A stretch of 64,000 nt of DNA from Varroa destructor (Eukaryota; Arthropoda; Arachnida; Mesostigmata; Varroidae). Position numbers and translations under genes: made by a program. The notes below the pieces were generated by a model, which saw nothing but the letters and a program-made list of their open reading frames with translations, was not told the DNA's origin and did not search any database. Location: contig NW_019211455.1 in the NCBI RefSeq assembly GCF_002443255.2, positions 22,915,126 to 22,979,125 on the forward strand, given 5' to 3'. Below, piece after piece: positions 37,442 through 50,600 of this stretch. Numbering within the stretch: the first letter of the stretch is position 1; the number at the start of each line of letters is the position of its first letter.

Positions 37442-40400
37442 CGAAAGGATTTTTTACTAAAAATAATACTACGTAACCGTAGCCAAAGAGCAAACCTAAA
37501 TCAACTTGAGGCCATAATTTAGCATATATCACGATCACACTATTAATGGCCACTGAAAGCAATCGCTCTTGAGGGTAACCCTTTCTCATCTTCTACAATA
37601 ATTCACTCTTACATCTGCTGGCATAATCTAAATATAACAGTACAGGTGGTACCATATTTCAATAGTGCTACAAACGTTTTTGTTAATCGAGTAACCAGCC
37701 CCGCTCGTCTCGTTCCGTCAGATCTCGACGCGATTTCTAACGAACCAGTAGTGACCTACCATACCAACAAATGGATGTCGTCTAACAAGCGGTCACTAAC
37801 TTCTTCTTGCTATTTGAAATATGGGACAAATCGTTGATTTACTACCCAGGTTAGGCTGGGCAAAGCCAGGCGCAGACTGACAGCTTGCGACACATGATCT
37901 CGTTGTCTGAAGATTTCTTCCAGCACCTTCATCGTCTAATACAACTACTTCTATTTTTGATGCGGCAAGAATATTACCGCTCTTGTTACCGTTGTCGTCG
38001 CTACCATGAATAGGGTCCTGCTATCAAATGGTTTTTCCTATTATAGTTGACATTATATAGATGACTGGTCTAGACGGGAAGTCAAGTGGCCAGTGCGACC
38101 ATCGGCTAAGCCGTGACTGTCCTGCCTATTGACCCCGCAAATAATCGGTCTCCTATCTTGCTGGCAAGCTGACAAACGAACAGCCGGACAGACACCCGCG
38201 ACAAATGTATTACACAGGTAAGGAATGCGCAGTGGACAAAAGCACATTCGTACGCTTCCGTGCTACGGGTTTCGTGGCTAGGGGAATCTTCTTTGATATG
38301 CCGGCGTTAGCCGGCATTAACCTATATTGTTGTTGTTAAGTGGCGTTCACGCACAGTCTTTCTTTTCCCTTTCCCGAAATCTGTCAACGCAGAATCAGCA
38401 CCGTGACCGTCGTCACCATTATCACTAGTACCATTGTCAGTAATAATCATATGGCGAATGGATAAGAGGGCGCACCTGCGACGCGCTTGTCGAGCCATAG
38501 ATATGAGTGGTTCTCTGTATTTCTCATCCGGCTCCCGCTCGCTGCTTGCTACTGCCGCTGCTGTAGCCGTTTAAACGGTAACCGAACGACCGCTAGCACC
38601 GCTGCAAAATCTGTAGACCTTCGCAATTTTATTGACAGAACGTGCCATTAAAGTCGACGGCGATACCAGGCCAGCCCGTCGGCTACCAAAGATCATATCG
38701 CCGAGCAGAAACGGCTACGAAAAGCCTAAATATACATGGTAAGGACACGGCAACCTTGTCCGTTTCGTCCGTGCCTTTGCTGCGAGAAACAGTACTAGCT
38801 ACAGAACAGTCTTAATGCACCCTGGGTACTCTGCGTCCGCATGCGGCTCAGTGGTCCGCTTTGGCTGAGCCGTCTCTGTTCGATTGTCTATTTGAGCAGT
38901 AGCAGCAGCGACAGTATTACCACTACCACCTCTTGCGATAGCAGCATCAATAACATCATTCCATCTTTCCCTCTGTCTCACCGTGACTCGCTCCTTAAAA
39001 AGCTGCCACTCACAAATAGCCTGGGCAGCCTTCTCAGGACGACATTTAATTGGTAGCGGGCGTCGGCTTCATCCAGCTCTAACCAGTCGTGCACGACAAC
39101 CCTGTTCGCTGCAGTTGTACAATACTTGTAATACAAATACGTTATCTCTTTCACTCCCTGTTTTGCCTGTTCTGTATATTTATTTTGCCTGTCTGGCAAT
39201 GCCTGCAGAAGCTTGTTCAGGGAGCCAATCTAGTAAGTACTATTGCGTTTAATCGGTCAGTGCGTGCTTTGACGCGAGTGCACGAGCCAGTTCCGCTCTC
39301 ACAGGAGCCATTATTCGGACACTAAGATCAAGAGCGTGCTATTCGCGGCACTCGCTGTTAGCGTAGACGTCGCCGTTAAAAAGACGTTTCAGTTTGGGAA
39401 CAGCGCGCCCGCCCTTCAACAGTCATGATATGACTGAGACATGACGCGGACAAACGAGCAACAAGGTGAATGACTGAGGGACGACTCACTGGCTTTGGCC
39501 TGCCTGGCGCACGTAGTCACGGGTCTATAGCTATTCCGTATACGTAGCTGTACGAGGTGGCAGCGATCACTACTGAACTTATTCCGTTGGGGCACCATCA
39601 AGGCATCATTATTGTTAGTATAACGGTTCAGTAGGCCACTGCACCGCCACGTCAGCCCCAGGTGTCGCACGATTCAGCCACACTCGCAAGCCAGTTTGTG
39701 CAGATCTACTCTATAGGTTTTCTCTTCCGTATGCGTATCTATAACATACACATAGGCTATGTCTACCTTTATCCAGCTACATAATTTATCCCTTTGGCTC
39801 ACTGAGACGATCTATCGTTTTTGTCCACCTAGCAATAGGTGGCACTCAGCCGAATGACCGGGTAGGACGAGTAACGGCGACAGCGTTATGGGTACGACAG
39901 GCACACTACAATCGTAATGTCTCTAGGCAGAGGATCTGTGTATCTGTACGGGTTTTTCTATACACACATCATACAGGAGCTTCTTTGTGTACTTGTGAGC
40001 TGCGTGGGCGCGCCGATTGGTTGCTGTGGGTATACCACCGGTCTACAGTCACCGGCTATTAGGTCACATGTCAACCCTTTAGAGGTGGGGTGATGGTAAC
40101 AAGGAAGGGCTAAACCTGCCTCCATAGCATATCTCGTGTTTCATCGTTGTACGATGCAATGAACGCGAGACGGAGAGTCGTGCATCTTCCGTGTTCTGTA
40201 GCTTATGCATGGCGAACATTCAACACAAGTAAACACAATGGAACGCCTGCGGCATCTATATAGCCCGCTTCGCGAGTTGGCCGTTGCATTTATTTTACAA
40301 GTATTAGAGGTCATATACTATTGGAGAAATGTCGTGAACGACAGAAAATATACTTCTAGACTTATAACGATCATCATTTACGTTCTGCCTGCATCCTGGT

Positions 40401-43400
40401 GAAACACTTCTGGACTGTTTACTTACATTACGTTCCCACCGAACTTCAGCTGTCGACTGCAATATCTATAAGAAACCTAAAGATAAAAGCTAGTATAGGA
40501 CGCAATGTATAGATAAATGTATGCATCGACGACACAGATGTGACTTCCCGGAGTGTCAGGGCTTGACTGTGTTGTTGAATGGTGATCTCATTAAACGTTG
40601 CTATCAAAGCTATTTTAGAAGCGTCCCTGATTCACCATTATAGTCGGCCGCTGCTTATAGCATTTTCGTTTAGGGCATGGATACTCCGGCCTTGTATCTT
40701 GGCATTTTGCCATGATTTACCCATTCCGTAAAGCTGTTTCATATGTCGACGACAGTCAAGCTAGCTGTCTGCACTCGGGTCGTTTTTAGCACATGCGCAC
40801 AAAACCAAGAATTAAATCTGCTGAGATGCTTGGTCGAAAACTAATGTTGACGTAGGTCTCCCCCGCTGCTTTTTGCGCAGATGTCTCAAGTGTGCACTCA
40901 TCGCTTGAACTAAAGACAACCGGTCGAACCGAAGGAATGTATCATTGCATGAATCTGAGTTGTTTTGTTCGTTCGTTCCATTGTGTCGAGGTACGGATGG
41001 ATGGATACCAGTGATTCGCAACTGAGAATACATGTGACTGTACACGTCGAAGCTCCGAGCGTATTTTATTTACCTCATACTATTATATAGGTTTTACTAG
41101 AAACGGGCCTGATTGCATTGGTGAATTATCTATAACAGAAGACCTGCTATGCCCTATATTCCTTTTTTTCATAGTTGAGAACAGCTGAGAAACGTATTTC
41201 TGCTTCAGTGGGGGGGATCCTAAATGCAAAGTAAACGTAATTTATCTACCAGCATATATGTAATGTATTATGGATTTTTAACACATTAGGCGGAAGAAAA
41301 TCGGCTTCTCTATATGATACTGTTTACTTGCTTATTTTCTTCTGGTGTCCTCCCTTCGACCTCGGTTTGGGCTCCTGGCAATTGATACCCTCATCGAGCT
41401 AATGTTCGTGTATAGTACTGAAGGCTGAAGAAGGCAGTTCCTTTGAAGGACCAGCAGGACGCACAGTTGCTTTCTTTTTTAACCAGTCTTGCGCCTTTAT
41501 TTCATAGTTAGACAGTAAATGAGAGGTTCGTAGTAAAGTAGCGCCAGTTTCTCGCTGACCGATCTGCTACGCTAGTTTCACTGTCAAACGAAACACAATG
41601 TAATACAGAGGCACGTATTGATGTCGACATCAACCAATGGCAACATGTTGATGGTTTAGATCGTTGAAACATCGTTGTCGCAACAAAAGCCCCAACAGCA
41701 GGCATCGATCGTTTTTTTGTTCCTTTCAACACAACCGTGGGCCTATTGACACAACAGGGGCAGCAGCGGCAGCGATGGATCGGACAGGTATCTAAACTCT
41801 ATGTTGACGGGCAACAGTAGCCTTTGGTCAATCGACAGGATTAGGCGGTCCGATCAGGCTGGCTGGCTGGCCTGTCGACTGATTGGCAACATGCAGTACT
41901 CCTCTAGCCTAGGATAGCTAGGGGCCATCCTAGGCTAGAGGTTAGAGAGAACCAGGTTATGGTGCCACGGTGAGTTGCAAGCGGCACGCTGGAGGTACGT
42001 TGCAGAACAGTCGTAATCAGAGAGATATCCACAGCCGGCGGAAAGATAAATCACCGTACAAACACAAATGTGCGATCAGGCGTAAACAGTTTCCGTTTGA
42101 ACAGGCCTACACGAGTGGTAGAATGCGACACTGATAATTACGGCAGGATTAAATCTTAGGTAGATCTTGCGTATCGAACAAAAATGTTGCAATACTGTTA
42201 GGGAATAAGTTGAATCGTAGTTAGACGGTACGTGAGCCGAGAAATCAAAATAAAACACTTAATGTAACCGGCAATAGGCGATCCTTAACGAAAGTCATCC
42301 TATAAATTCAGGAAACCTTGCTCGGATATCGAAACGGACGGACACCGACAGACTGGACCGCAATGATCTAAATTGTTAAGAAGTATTTAACGTTATGTAT
42401 TTTCATATGGGGACAGGCAAAAGCGTTTATGGCTAACAGAAGTAAGCATTAGAATAGACCGATTAGAGCTGAGAAAGAAACTGCAACGGTCTGGCCATGC
42501 TAAATTACAGCGCCGAGAAACGTCCGGTAATATAGTTAGTAATAGTTCTACAGTAATTGTATATGTACCCAAATTTCACGAGCGTATGAGTAAGTTCCAC
42601 ATTGGAGTAAGCTCTACGAATCTTTGAAGAGGGTCATATATGGAATAAAATAGAACTTGATTTTATCTAAAATTGTAGGTTTCAAACCGCATCGTTCGTG
42701 CTCGCAAAGTTTAAGCGCCAGCCGACAAGCCGTATAGTTTATTCTAGCGTGTTTTTCTAGTTTATGAAATTGCTATTTGCAACTGACTGACGATTCAGCG
42801 ATCTTTAAAGCCGTTGTCTGTCGTTTTCTGATAGCTTTCATGACCACGGACTTTTCGTCAATTGGATCGTCGACAAACTCGGAAGTCTTTGCTAGCGAGG
42901 CCAGACTTTCGTTACGGCACATCACTACACACTATCGTTTGTAAGTTTGCCCATCGTCTGCAGCAATGATTTCTAATAATCATACCCTGAATCCTGTGCG
43001 AGTATCGTAGTGAATGGCGTTATTACATCCCATACCTAGTCAGTGTACGTCAATACATATAAATATTGATTTTCCAAGCAGCTAGGTTCCATTGCCGACT
43101 AGACACCAGCAGTCACAATATTTAGCGTTTCAATTTTTCGGTACCACGTGAGCTTAGCCAATCTGGCAATCACCCAAGACATTCTCTCCCGGCTAGTCTG
43201 CCATTTAGAATTTGTGCTACAATTCTGAACTGCGCATTGCGCTTTCGCAGCTAAATGCTAGGTCGGGTGCTTCAGTAGATGCAACCGGGAATTAAACTTC
43301 AGCTTTCCCTGTTGCTTATTGCCTCGTATCGGACTTCCCCAACTCGTATCTAAAACGACCTACGGCACCTTCAGTAGCATTGGGCACGATACCGTTTATG

Positions 43401-44001
43401 ATCGGTTCTTCGACGCATCCTCAAGTCGGTACCGTTCGCACCGCGTAAGTGTCGATAAACACAGCGCGGCTGATGATGGGCATAGACACTTCATTGCCAT
43501 TCTCACTTCACCGTCAACCCAGTGCGTCTGCGCGCACGGCGGCTCTTTTGGTGGATTGAAATTTTCCCTATTTCCGGGTTCCGTCGCCTCCATAAAATAC
43601 CTTAATGTCTTTAAGCCTTTTTGATCTTAATTTTTTCTTATAGAGACATGGGCTAATGCATCTATGCACGACCATGACACCCGTAGTTATATCTTTTTGT
43701 AGCCCATATAATGGGCCCAAACGTGGGACTCACTTACCTGACCGCAAACACATGGAATTATATTCTGATGGTGTAGAGCGTGCTATAGCACTCGCGCTAA
43801 AATGCTGTCCTCTTTATCAAGGGACTTTTCTGAGGGCTAAAATTAGTTTGAAGCATTACTTCAATTTCGTCCAACCGAGCGAATAGGTCAAGTAGTTTCT
43901 CTCTGATTACTCTCACGTGCTGTATTCGCTGTTGCTTTCACTAGTTCTATCAAGGCCTTCTTTTTTGCGCATAAAGGTCCTGGAAAAATCGTTCCTATGC
44001 T
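37442..44001. other. non-coding stretch, mixed composition
   Basis: No gene is supported. Triplet-rich GC patches at about 38-40 kb carry many overlapping short frames on both strands. An 8-bp inverted repeat with a GTTA loop lies at 38298-38317 (ATGCCGGC/GCCGGCAT). The 15-bp hairpin at 41901 is listed separately. GGCT repeats lie just before it. Nothing else stands out. Confidence 0.5.
41901..41941. repeat. 15-bp perfect hairpin
   Basis: CCTCTAGCCTAGGAT at 41901-41915 is exactly complementary to ATCCTAGGCTAGAGG at 41927-41941, around the 11-base loop AGCTAGGGGCC. Inside the loop three more bases on each side can pair after one mismatch, with one G-T. This gives a stem of about 18 pairs. Each arm itself contains the palindrome CCTAGG. 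No protein frame of note crosses it. Confidence 0.95.
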
Positions 44002-44633
44002 TCACGTCCCTCTAGACCCGAGCACATGATCAACGTCGTCGTTAACCATGATCCAAGATATAGCTTGCAGTACTTCTCTGTACTCTTCTCGGAGGACCCC
44101 ATATTCAAAAACAGTGTGATGTGCCCCCTTGGATTTATTTGACACGCGTGATACGCATATGTCATGCTGCGTTTCCCCTATCTTTATCAGGTCGGTCTGG
44201 TAGTAACCGTGTCTAGTCAGAGCCTGCATGTGTGTCTTCGACCCTAGTTCGTTGTGACTTAACCCGACCTCGTTCTCTCCGCTTTTCTACCAACAATTAC
44301 GAAGAAACCGAATCTGAATATCGCTCCGATGACCGATTTTTGCAACCTACCGCTGGCCCACAGCTATCAGAACAGAGTGCGTAGCAAAGATTCCGGCTGC
44401 GATCAGTGGTCGGAAAGCACGGATCAGACAGTTCGTTGGCGAGCGAACCTACGACAGTCTGGTAACGTTGGACACATTAGTGACCTCCGTTGCTGTTACC
44501 AATCTATCGAGAAACTGGACCGTTGCTTGGGAACTAGCTTAATTACCCCTCTGCCATAGGGCTTCATATACGCTGCGGGCGACTGACAGCCTAAGCATTT
44601 ACTGCTTTTATTTCGAGCTACTACAGTATAACA
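44002..44633 (-). mobile_element. degraded LINE (non-LTR retrotransposon) ORF2 remnant
   Basis: Three minus-strand segments read in the order expected of a LINE ORF2 protein, but in different frames. Segment 1 (44633-44496) ends in GRGVIKLVPKQ (44555-44523), which resembles the start of the reverse-transcriptase domain (xxGVIxLxPK, normally followed by a WRPxxLxxxDYK segment). Segment 2 (44476-44297) contains VVGSLANELSDP, like the xxxLANRLxxx segment that follows. Segment 3 (44229-44002) has LTRHGYYQTDLIKIG and then HHTVFEYGVLREEYREVL. This matches the pattern of the ORF2 C-terminus: LTGHG, a Cys/His knuckle, EHxxFxC, then an Arg/Glu-rich helix. The catalytic part of the reverse transcriptase, including the YADD box, is absent. 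The copy is frameshifted and internally deleted and cannot be active. No 3' tail or target-site duplication was identified. The R1/Tx1-like assignment is inference. Confidence 0.6.
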
Positions 44634-44666
44634 TTAGGGCGCTTGCTAGTTTCGTCACCCTAATGT
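44632..44666. repeat. short inverted repeat
   Basis: CATTAGGG (44632-44639) pairs with CCCTAATG (44658-44665). The flanking A and T extend it to 9 bp, around an 18-base loop. It sits at the upstream edge of the LINE remnant and has no known role. Confidence 0.85.
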
Positions 44667-47600
44667 CATCACGAAGTCTACCAGCGGGATTTTATATGCC
44701 GTCTGTGCACGGACATCAGCCACTGTACGAAGAGATCGAATTAGTTAATATGTCGCGCACTTTTTGTCTGTCTTTTTCGAACACCTGTAAGAAACCCTTT
44801 TTGCAAGATCGCAGCGACTAAACGTCCTGCCATGATCGAGCGTATGGCCAGCAACGACAACTGCCATTGGTATTGGCCGCAGAAACCAATAGTACTCTAG
44901 TTGTAGCGATCAAGCGCGTCGACTGGTAATCCTTCCTTCTCACGCTTTCCTGGCGACATCGGCGATGAATACTGCTGACGGCAGTGCAGTGACATGAAGG
45001 CAACATATTGGCCAAGCTACCAGTACCGTAGAAGCTACGACGACACTGGCATCAGCGGCTCTGGCAATGATCAAACTTACGCGACCGCTCATCCTCCGGA
45101 GCGGCAGCGGTGATAGTATCAAGGTAGTTTTCGTGCGGTTGGCAAATAAACAGATAATACATCGATAAAAGAAAAAACGATAGAAAGACGAAGAGATCAA
45201 ATCTGCTGTTGACTGTTAGGTCGTTTGCCAGATCTTAGGATCGAGATAAAACAGACGCTCTCGAAGAGAAGAAGGAAAGTGAACCTATCGCAGGCGAAAG
45301 TGTCCTGCTTTCCAGGCCCATACTGAGTAGGCATAACGTTCCTGATAATAGTCTCTCATTACATCTTGTATATTTTCTCGTTTGTTCTTTTTCAGTTTCT
45401 CATTTCCCTTTGTCTCTTGTCGTCGATCTCGTCGTAGTAGACGCACCTTTACGCCAGTAGCATCGCGTCGCCATCGGGCGCCAACCATGCACGGGCCACG
45501 GGTGCAATGAACGGAAGTTCCGTGCGTAGCAAAGGCTGCTAAATAAATGTTTCGAGTTTTACGTCCGATATTGCCGTTAAGCACTGCTTCAAGCGACTAA
45601 TATCATTTCTATGGCGGCTGCTGCTACGACAAAAGCGAGCTCGTCTGGCTGGCTTTTTAGCCTTCAGTGCTGGCCTGTGACTAAAACCACGGCGTGTGTT
45701 GTTGTTGGTGCGGCGATGGCGCGATGCATAGACGGGTCGACGATATGCCGATCAGCCTCAGACACACTGGAGATACCTAAGCAGATCAGTACTGCAAGCT
45801 ACCGCCGAACCACAATGTATATGCTGCATCTCTACCATGGACTTCATAGCCGCCACAGAACACCGAACCAGCGCACGCATATGGCGTCCATGTGAGACTT
45901 CTAACAGCTGTAGCATCTTCTCGAGGTCGTATCTGTCAGCTTTTACTTAGAGTGGAAATCTTAATAGTGGTGATACATCGTAGAGTGTAGAAAGTGGGAT
46001 GATCGGAAAAACGACCAGATCAGTACCGTACTGTTGATGCGCCAGTGTCGCGACTTGAAAGCTCGTACTTGTGTGCTCTTGCCGCCCCCGTTATCGACAC
46101 CGACATGACTGCAGGTTCGCGTGGAAGCGCAGCCGATTAGACTGGAAGCTGTTGTCTTGCTGGTTATAGATTAGTGTTAGTTCCAGCGGTGCGAATAATC
46201 AGCAGTCGTAGCGGTATTACTAGCAGGCACACATATTACCTAGAAGTCTATGGTGGATATTTTCAGAATGCTAGATCGGGACGATGAGTGTACTGACTGG
46301 CAGTTCTCTGCGGCTTTTTTGGTTTGCATCCGCACGAGAGAGACGGGTGGTGAGGTAAAGAGTTCGGAGGAGAAAGCGCTTGATCAGGAAGGCTGTATTT
46401 GTCACCGCCTTCGTCATTTTCGTGCGATGTTTTACAGCATTCAAATGTATTATACCATTTGGTAATTTGCAGTCAGTACTAACCCTTAAACATCAACAGT
46501 TAACTATGGTCGCTAGTTCGTCGGGCCAACTCTCTTTACAGACGCCATAGACTGACATTGACACTGATAAATACCATAAGCAGCACCGGCACACATGTAC
46601 CCGTACAAAGCGATATTTCCTTTGAGAAAAGCGATGTCTACAAAATATTTAATAGATCTAAAGGGGTCGAAGCATGGACGGGGTGACCAATTGTCTATAG
46701 TATTCCACGAAGGGGTCCAGTGTTTACTCGTTTTCATGATGATCGGCACTTGTCATGGATTTTGCTCAGCACCACTGCGCTAGTAACCATCCTAGGATAT
46801 GAAATTCAGGGTCCACTTGTTAATAAGGAATTATGAAAGGAAAAAAGTATAATAGAGTTAAAATATTATTGTTACTACATGTAGGAGGGAGGACAAATAT
46901 TTGGCCGGCATGAAGTGCTAGAATACCCCCATTCCAGATAACAGTTGAGCCCAACAGATGATTTCGTTAGCTGAAACTATCCGTCTTAGCCTTGTTATCG
47001 ACATTTTTCCGCTCATATCATTGCAGGGACTAACTATATCGCCGTCCGATTTCCGTTTGTTTATTTACATTTGTAGATAGAATATGTTATACTCGATATA
47101 AAGACGACAAGACGCCCAGAAGGTGATGCTCTGTCTGAATACATCGTGGACTAAATTTCTAACCAAATCTGATAATGCTTCTTTGCACGAATTCCACTTT
47201 TGTTTTAGCCTCCGTCTTCGTTCTTCATCTCTCTCTGAATCTCTTAGCGCACAATTTCAACGACGACACTGACATTACGGCTTGGGCAACGAATGGTACG
47301 ATAAGTTGAGCAGCAGTTACATTAGAAGCTGGAGCAGATGCCGGCAAATGTAAATCCACCCACGACCGAAGCCACCAGCTGCGTTGAGATGCCCGCTCCC
47401 TGCCAACTGCAATACAATGTTTTCATTAGCACGGGAAGAAGCAGTCGAGTCGGATCGTATCGAGAAGAGACGACAGATCCAGTGGATCACAGCCGCTTGC
47501 GACGGGTAGGGTCGGCTTTGGGTTTGTGGACCGGGACGGGTGCCCTGAACGAAAACTAACGAAGAAGTCAGCTAGCCGAAGCAAAGAGCAACGATGTGCT

Positions 47601-50600
47601 GAGCTTTGGCCGTTGAAACTGCAATAGCTGTGGTCGACGGGTTAGCGTCGGCGACGACTACTTTCTGCGATAGCTGCTGCATTGCGCCTTGTCAGTGGTT
47701 TCGGGAGGAGTCAGACTACACAAAAGCCGGCTCTCAGCTCATTTGTCATGTAAATGCATTTTGCACGAGCGGGTTAATAGGTAAAGCGTTAGAGATGACG
47801 GTGGTGAGAGGGAACAACAACGATTGCCAATCCGCTAAGCGTGTCGGATGCAAAATCCAGCAGTAGAAGCAGCGTCGACTGCTACAACTGCATAACGAGA
47901 CATGGGCGGGGTAAAGGGTCGAGAGGATGCTTGAAGGCGTGGATGATTAAGTACAGGGTAAGAAAGGACATGCGAAATCCAGGTGATTTGGGCGTAAACA
48001 AAAAAAAACTATCCTGTTGATGACAACAGCCGCGTATTGCTACATACGTAATTCAAAATAACGATATTTTCGTCAGGTAATCTCGATTCAAAAATCCTTT
48101 TTAGGAAGCTGTTTTCATTTGGGACGAGTGTTTCCATCGGGTTGAACGAAATTCATCCTGAAATGCGTTCATTCTGGCCGAAACCATAGCTTACTACGCA
48201 GTAAGTAGAGCTTTTGTTGGAATAACATATTAAAAAGCGGGCTTGTTAAGAGGGTGTATGCAATTATTATGTGCGCTCGTGTTATATTTTAGTCGGTATG
48301 TTTGTTTTAAAAATATCAATTCATCTCTACGAACTAGTATCGCTTTCGAAGGTCTATTGCGATAGTGCAATGATTTGCTCTACGAAAGGGGGTTAGAAAG
48401 GACAGACACCAATTCATTCGACACATGTTCTAAATTGAAGGCAATTGTAGTACTTGCTCGTGACATGACGAACAGTTAAAAGCACCTACTACTCGAAATG
48501 GTTGCACAGCAAAAATCCTACACGTATAGTTTAATGTAACCCAGTAACGACGACTCAATCAGGATCGAAACAAGTAAGGATATTAAAATGCCCTATCCCT
48601 TTTCTTACGGCCGCAAAATGCAGTCTCAAAGGGTAGCTGTGCGATATTTGCAAATATCTTTTCATCTCTCTATCTATTCATACTGAGGCGCTACGATACG
48701 ATCCGCACAAATACCTGGAGTTTAGAATGTCTGTGTCTAAAGAAAGTCTGTGACGAAATGACTAAAGTTTGTTACTGTAGATCCGCGTTCTTTCTATGCA
48801 CTGTGATAACTTTTCCACGCTATAAACGTTTGCAGTTTATGTAAATTTAATTGATTCTGTCGTTTTTCATCGAATGAACGTGTATCACGAGAAGTCCCGT
48901 GCGCTATCGAGAACAATATATCGTCTGTTTGTGACGGTACGGGACCTACCTAGGACGAGGGAGCTCTATGTTGAAGGGACTCATCAGGCTTTATCCGCAA
49001 ACCACCTGATTTCATACGAGTATGCCACTGTAAAATGGCCTAATTTATGTATACATAGATTATACAGGACGCCATGGAGGTAGGCCAGAAAGATGAATGG
49101 ACACGCTATTTTCCAGCTATCGATCGCTAATGGCCTCAAAAAAATGCTCGGTCCGCAGCGCATCTGTTTCCACAGGCGAGCTGTAGACGAAGGGTTCATT
49201 TTGATATTTTACGGTTACTTAGTTGGCGGTTCAGCCTGGTGACCTTCCCTTTCCTCTTCGTATGTCGCTGGTACGTCAAGACGGAGTTCCAAGAACAAAA
49301 GACTTTCAGGTCTCGCTCAGATTTCGCCTTTAGATCATGTGTAAACCTTCCCAGGCCGACTACGCGTGTCCGAACGAATAAATGTCTATATCTGAACTTG
49401 AGTCTGCCTCGGTGGCCTTGATGTATCTGTCAAGAGGTATGAATATGTTTTCCGTGAAAAAGGATTGTATAACTGACTCGCACTATCGAACAATTCGGAG
49501 ACTGAAAAACGTGAATTGAGATAAAGATGTCCAATTTTCGATAATCCGATTGTCAGCTTTTAGGGAGACTGCCCTGAGTCGACCTGCTAAATAATTTGTC
49601 ACACATGCAGGCGTCCACCTACGAGATTCAAAGGGCTAAAGTACAGGAAACAACAACGATCGCAGGGCGAAACCAACGATGATGGAGGGCAGAAGCGGAG
49701 TAAGAAGCGTAAGAGCGTTGCCGGTTACATCCGGCACTCTTTTATGAGATCCGATCAACGAACTGTGCTCTTTACAAGTTGTCCTTATTTTGATGAGTTT
49801 CGTAATGCTCACGTTTTTCGTTTGACCAATTATCAAATTTTCTACTTGAGTCTACTTCATATTGACTTCGATTAAGGCCTTATAGATCGTCTATGATAGG
49901 ACTTCTATTAGTGCTGACGACCCTGAGCGAACGATCCTCGAAGTCTATCTCATTTTGATGCGGGCATGGTTCACTGTGAGCCGTATATAATCGAAATGCT
50001 ATTGATGGCTAAACTTAGTCATGATCACTCGTTTTAGCATTAGGTCTTTTATTAAAGTAAACATCACGAGAGGGAAACCTTATATGAACTTTTGAGAGGC
50101 TGAGGTTTTGCGTTCGTTCAAAGACTGCATCTCACTGTAATGGAGCACCAAGTCGAAAATTGTGCCCCTAAATCTAGATATAGATTGACGACTGAAGTAA
50201 ACACGTTTTTTGTCCGGACAGCCAGCCATCTTGAACCAAGATAAGATTTCGCATAAACTAATGCGAGGGCTAAATTATTAAACTAACAAATTGAGCCATT
50301 GGTTACGTTCGTCTGTGAAATATGCAACTTCGATAGCTAACTTCACGACAACATACGACTGAAGTCGATTTTGCTGACATGACTATGGCCAATGCTGGAA
50401 CATTTCTGATATTTCGACGACATTGTAACAAAAAGAACGTAATGCTGACCGCGTGCATTACGTGTCCCATGTGTGCTGGAACGACGCTAAGAATGACCGC
50501 GCCAGACTGCAGCGGTGTTACCTCTGGTACCAGCTTCATATGGCCCTGCACTACCCGCACGTATTTTAAGACTTCAGTTCAGTATCGCGCATATGTTCGC

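Noticed and set aside
43656..43886. Plus-strand frame with ELYSDG, resembling an RNase H YTDGS motif
   Set aside because: Only a few residues match, the other RNase H catalytic acids are not placed properly, and it is on the opposite strand from the nearby LINE remnant.
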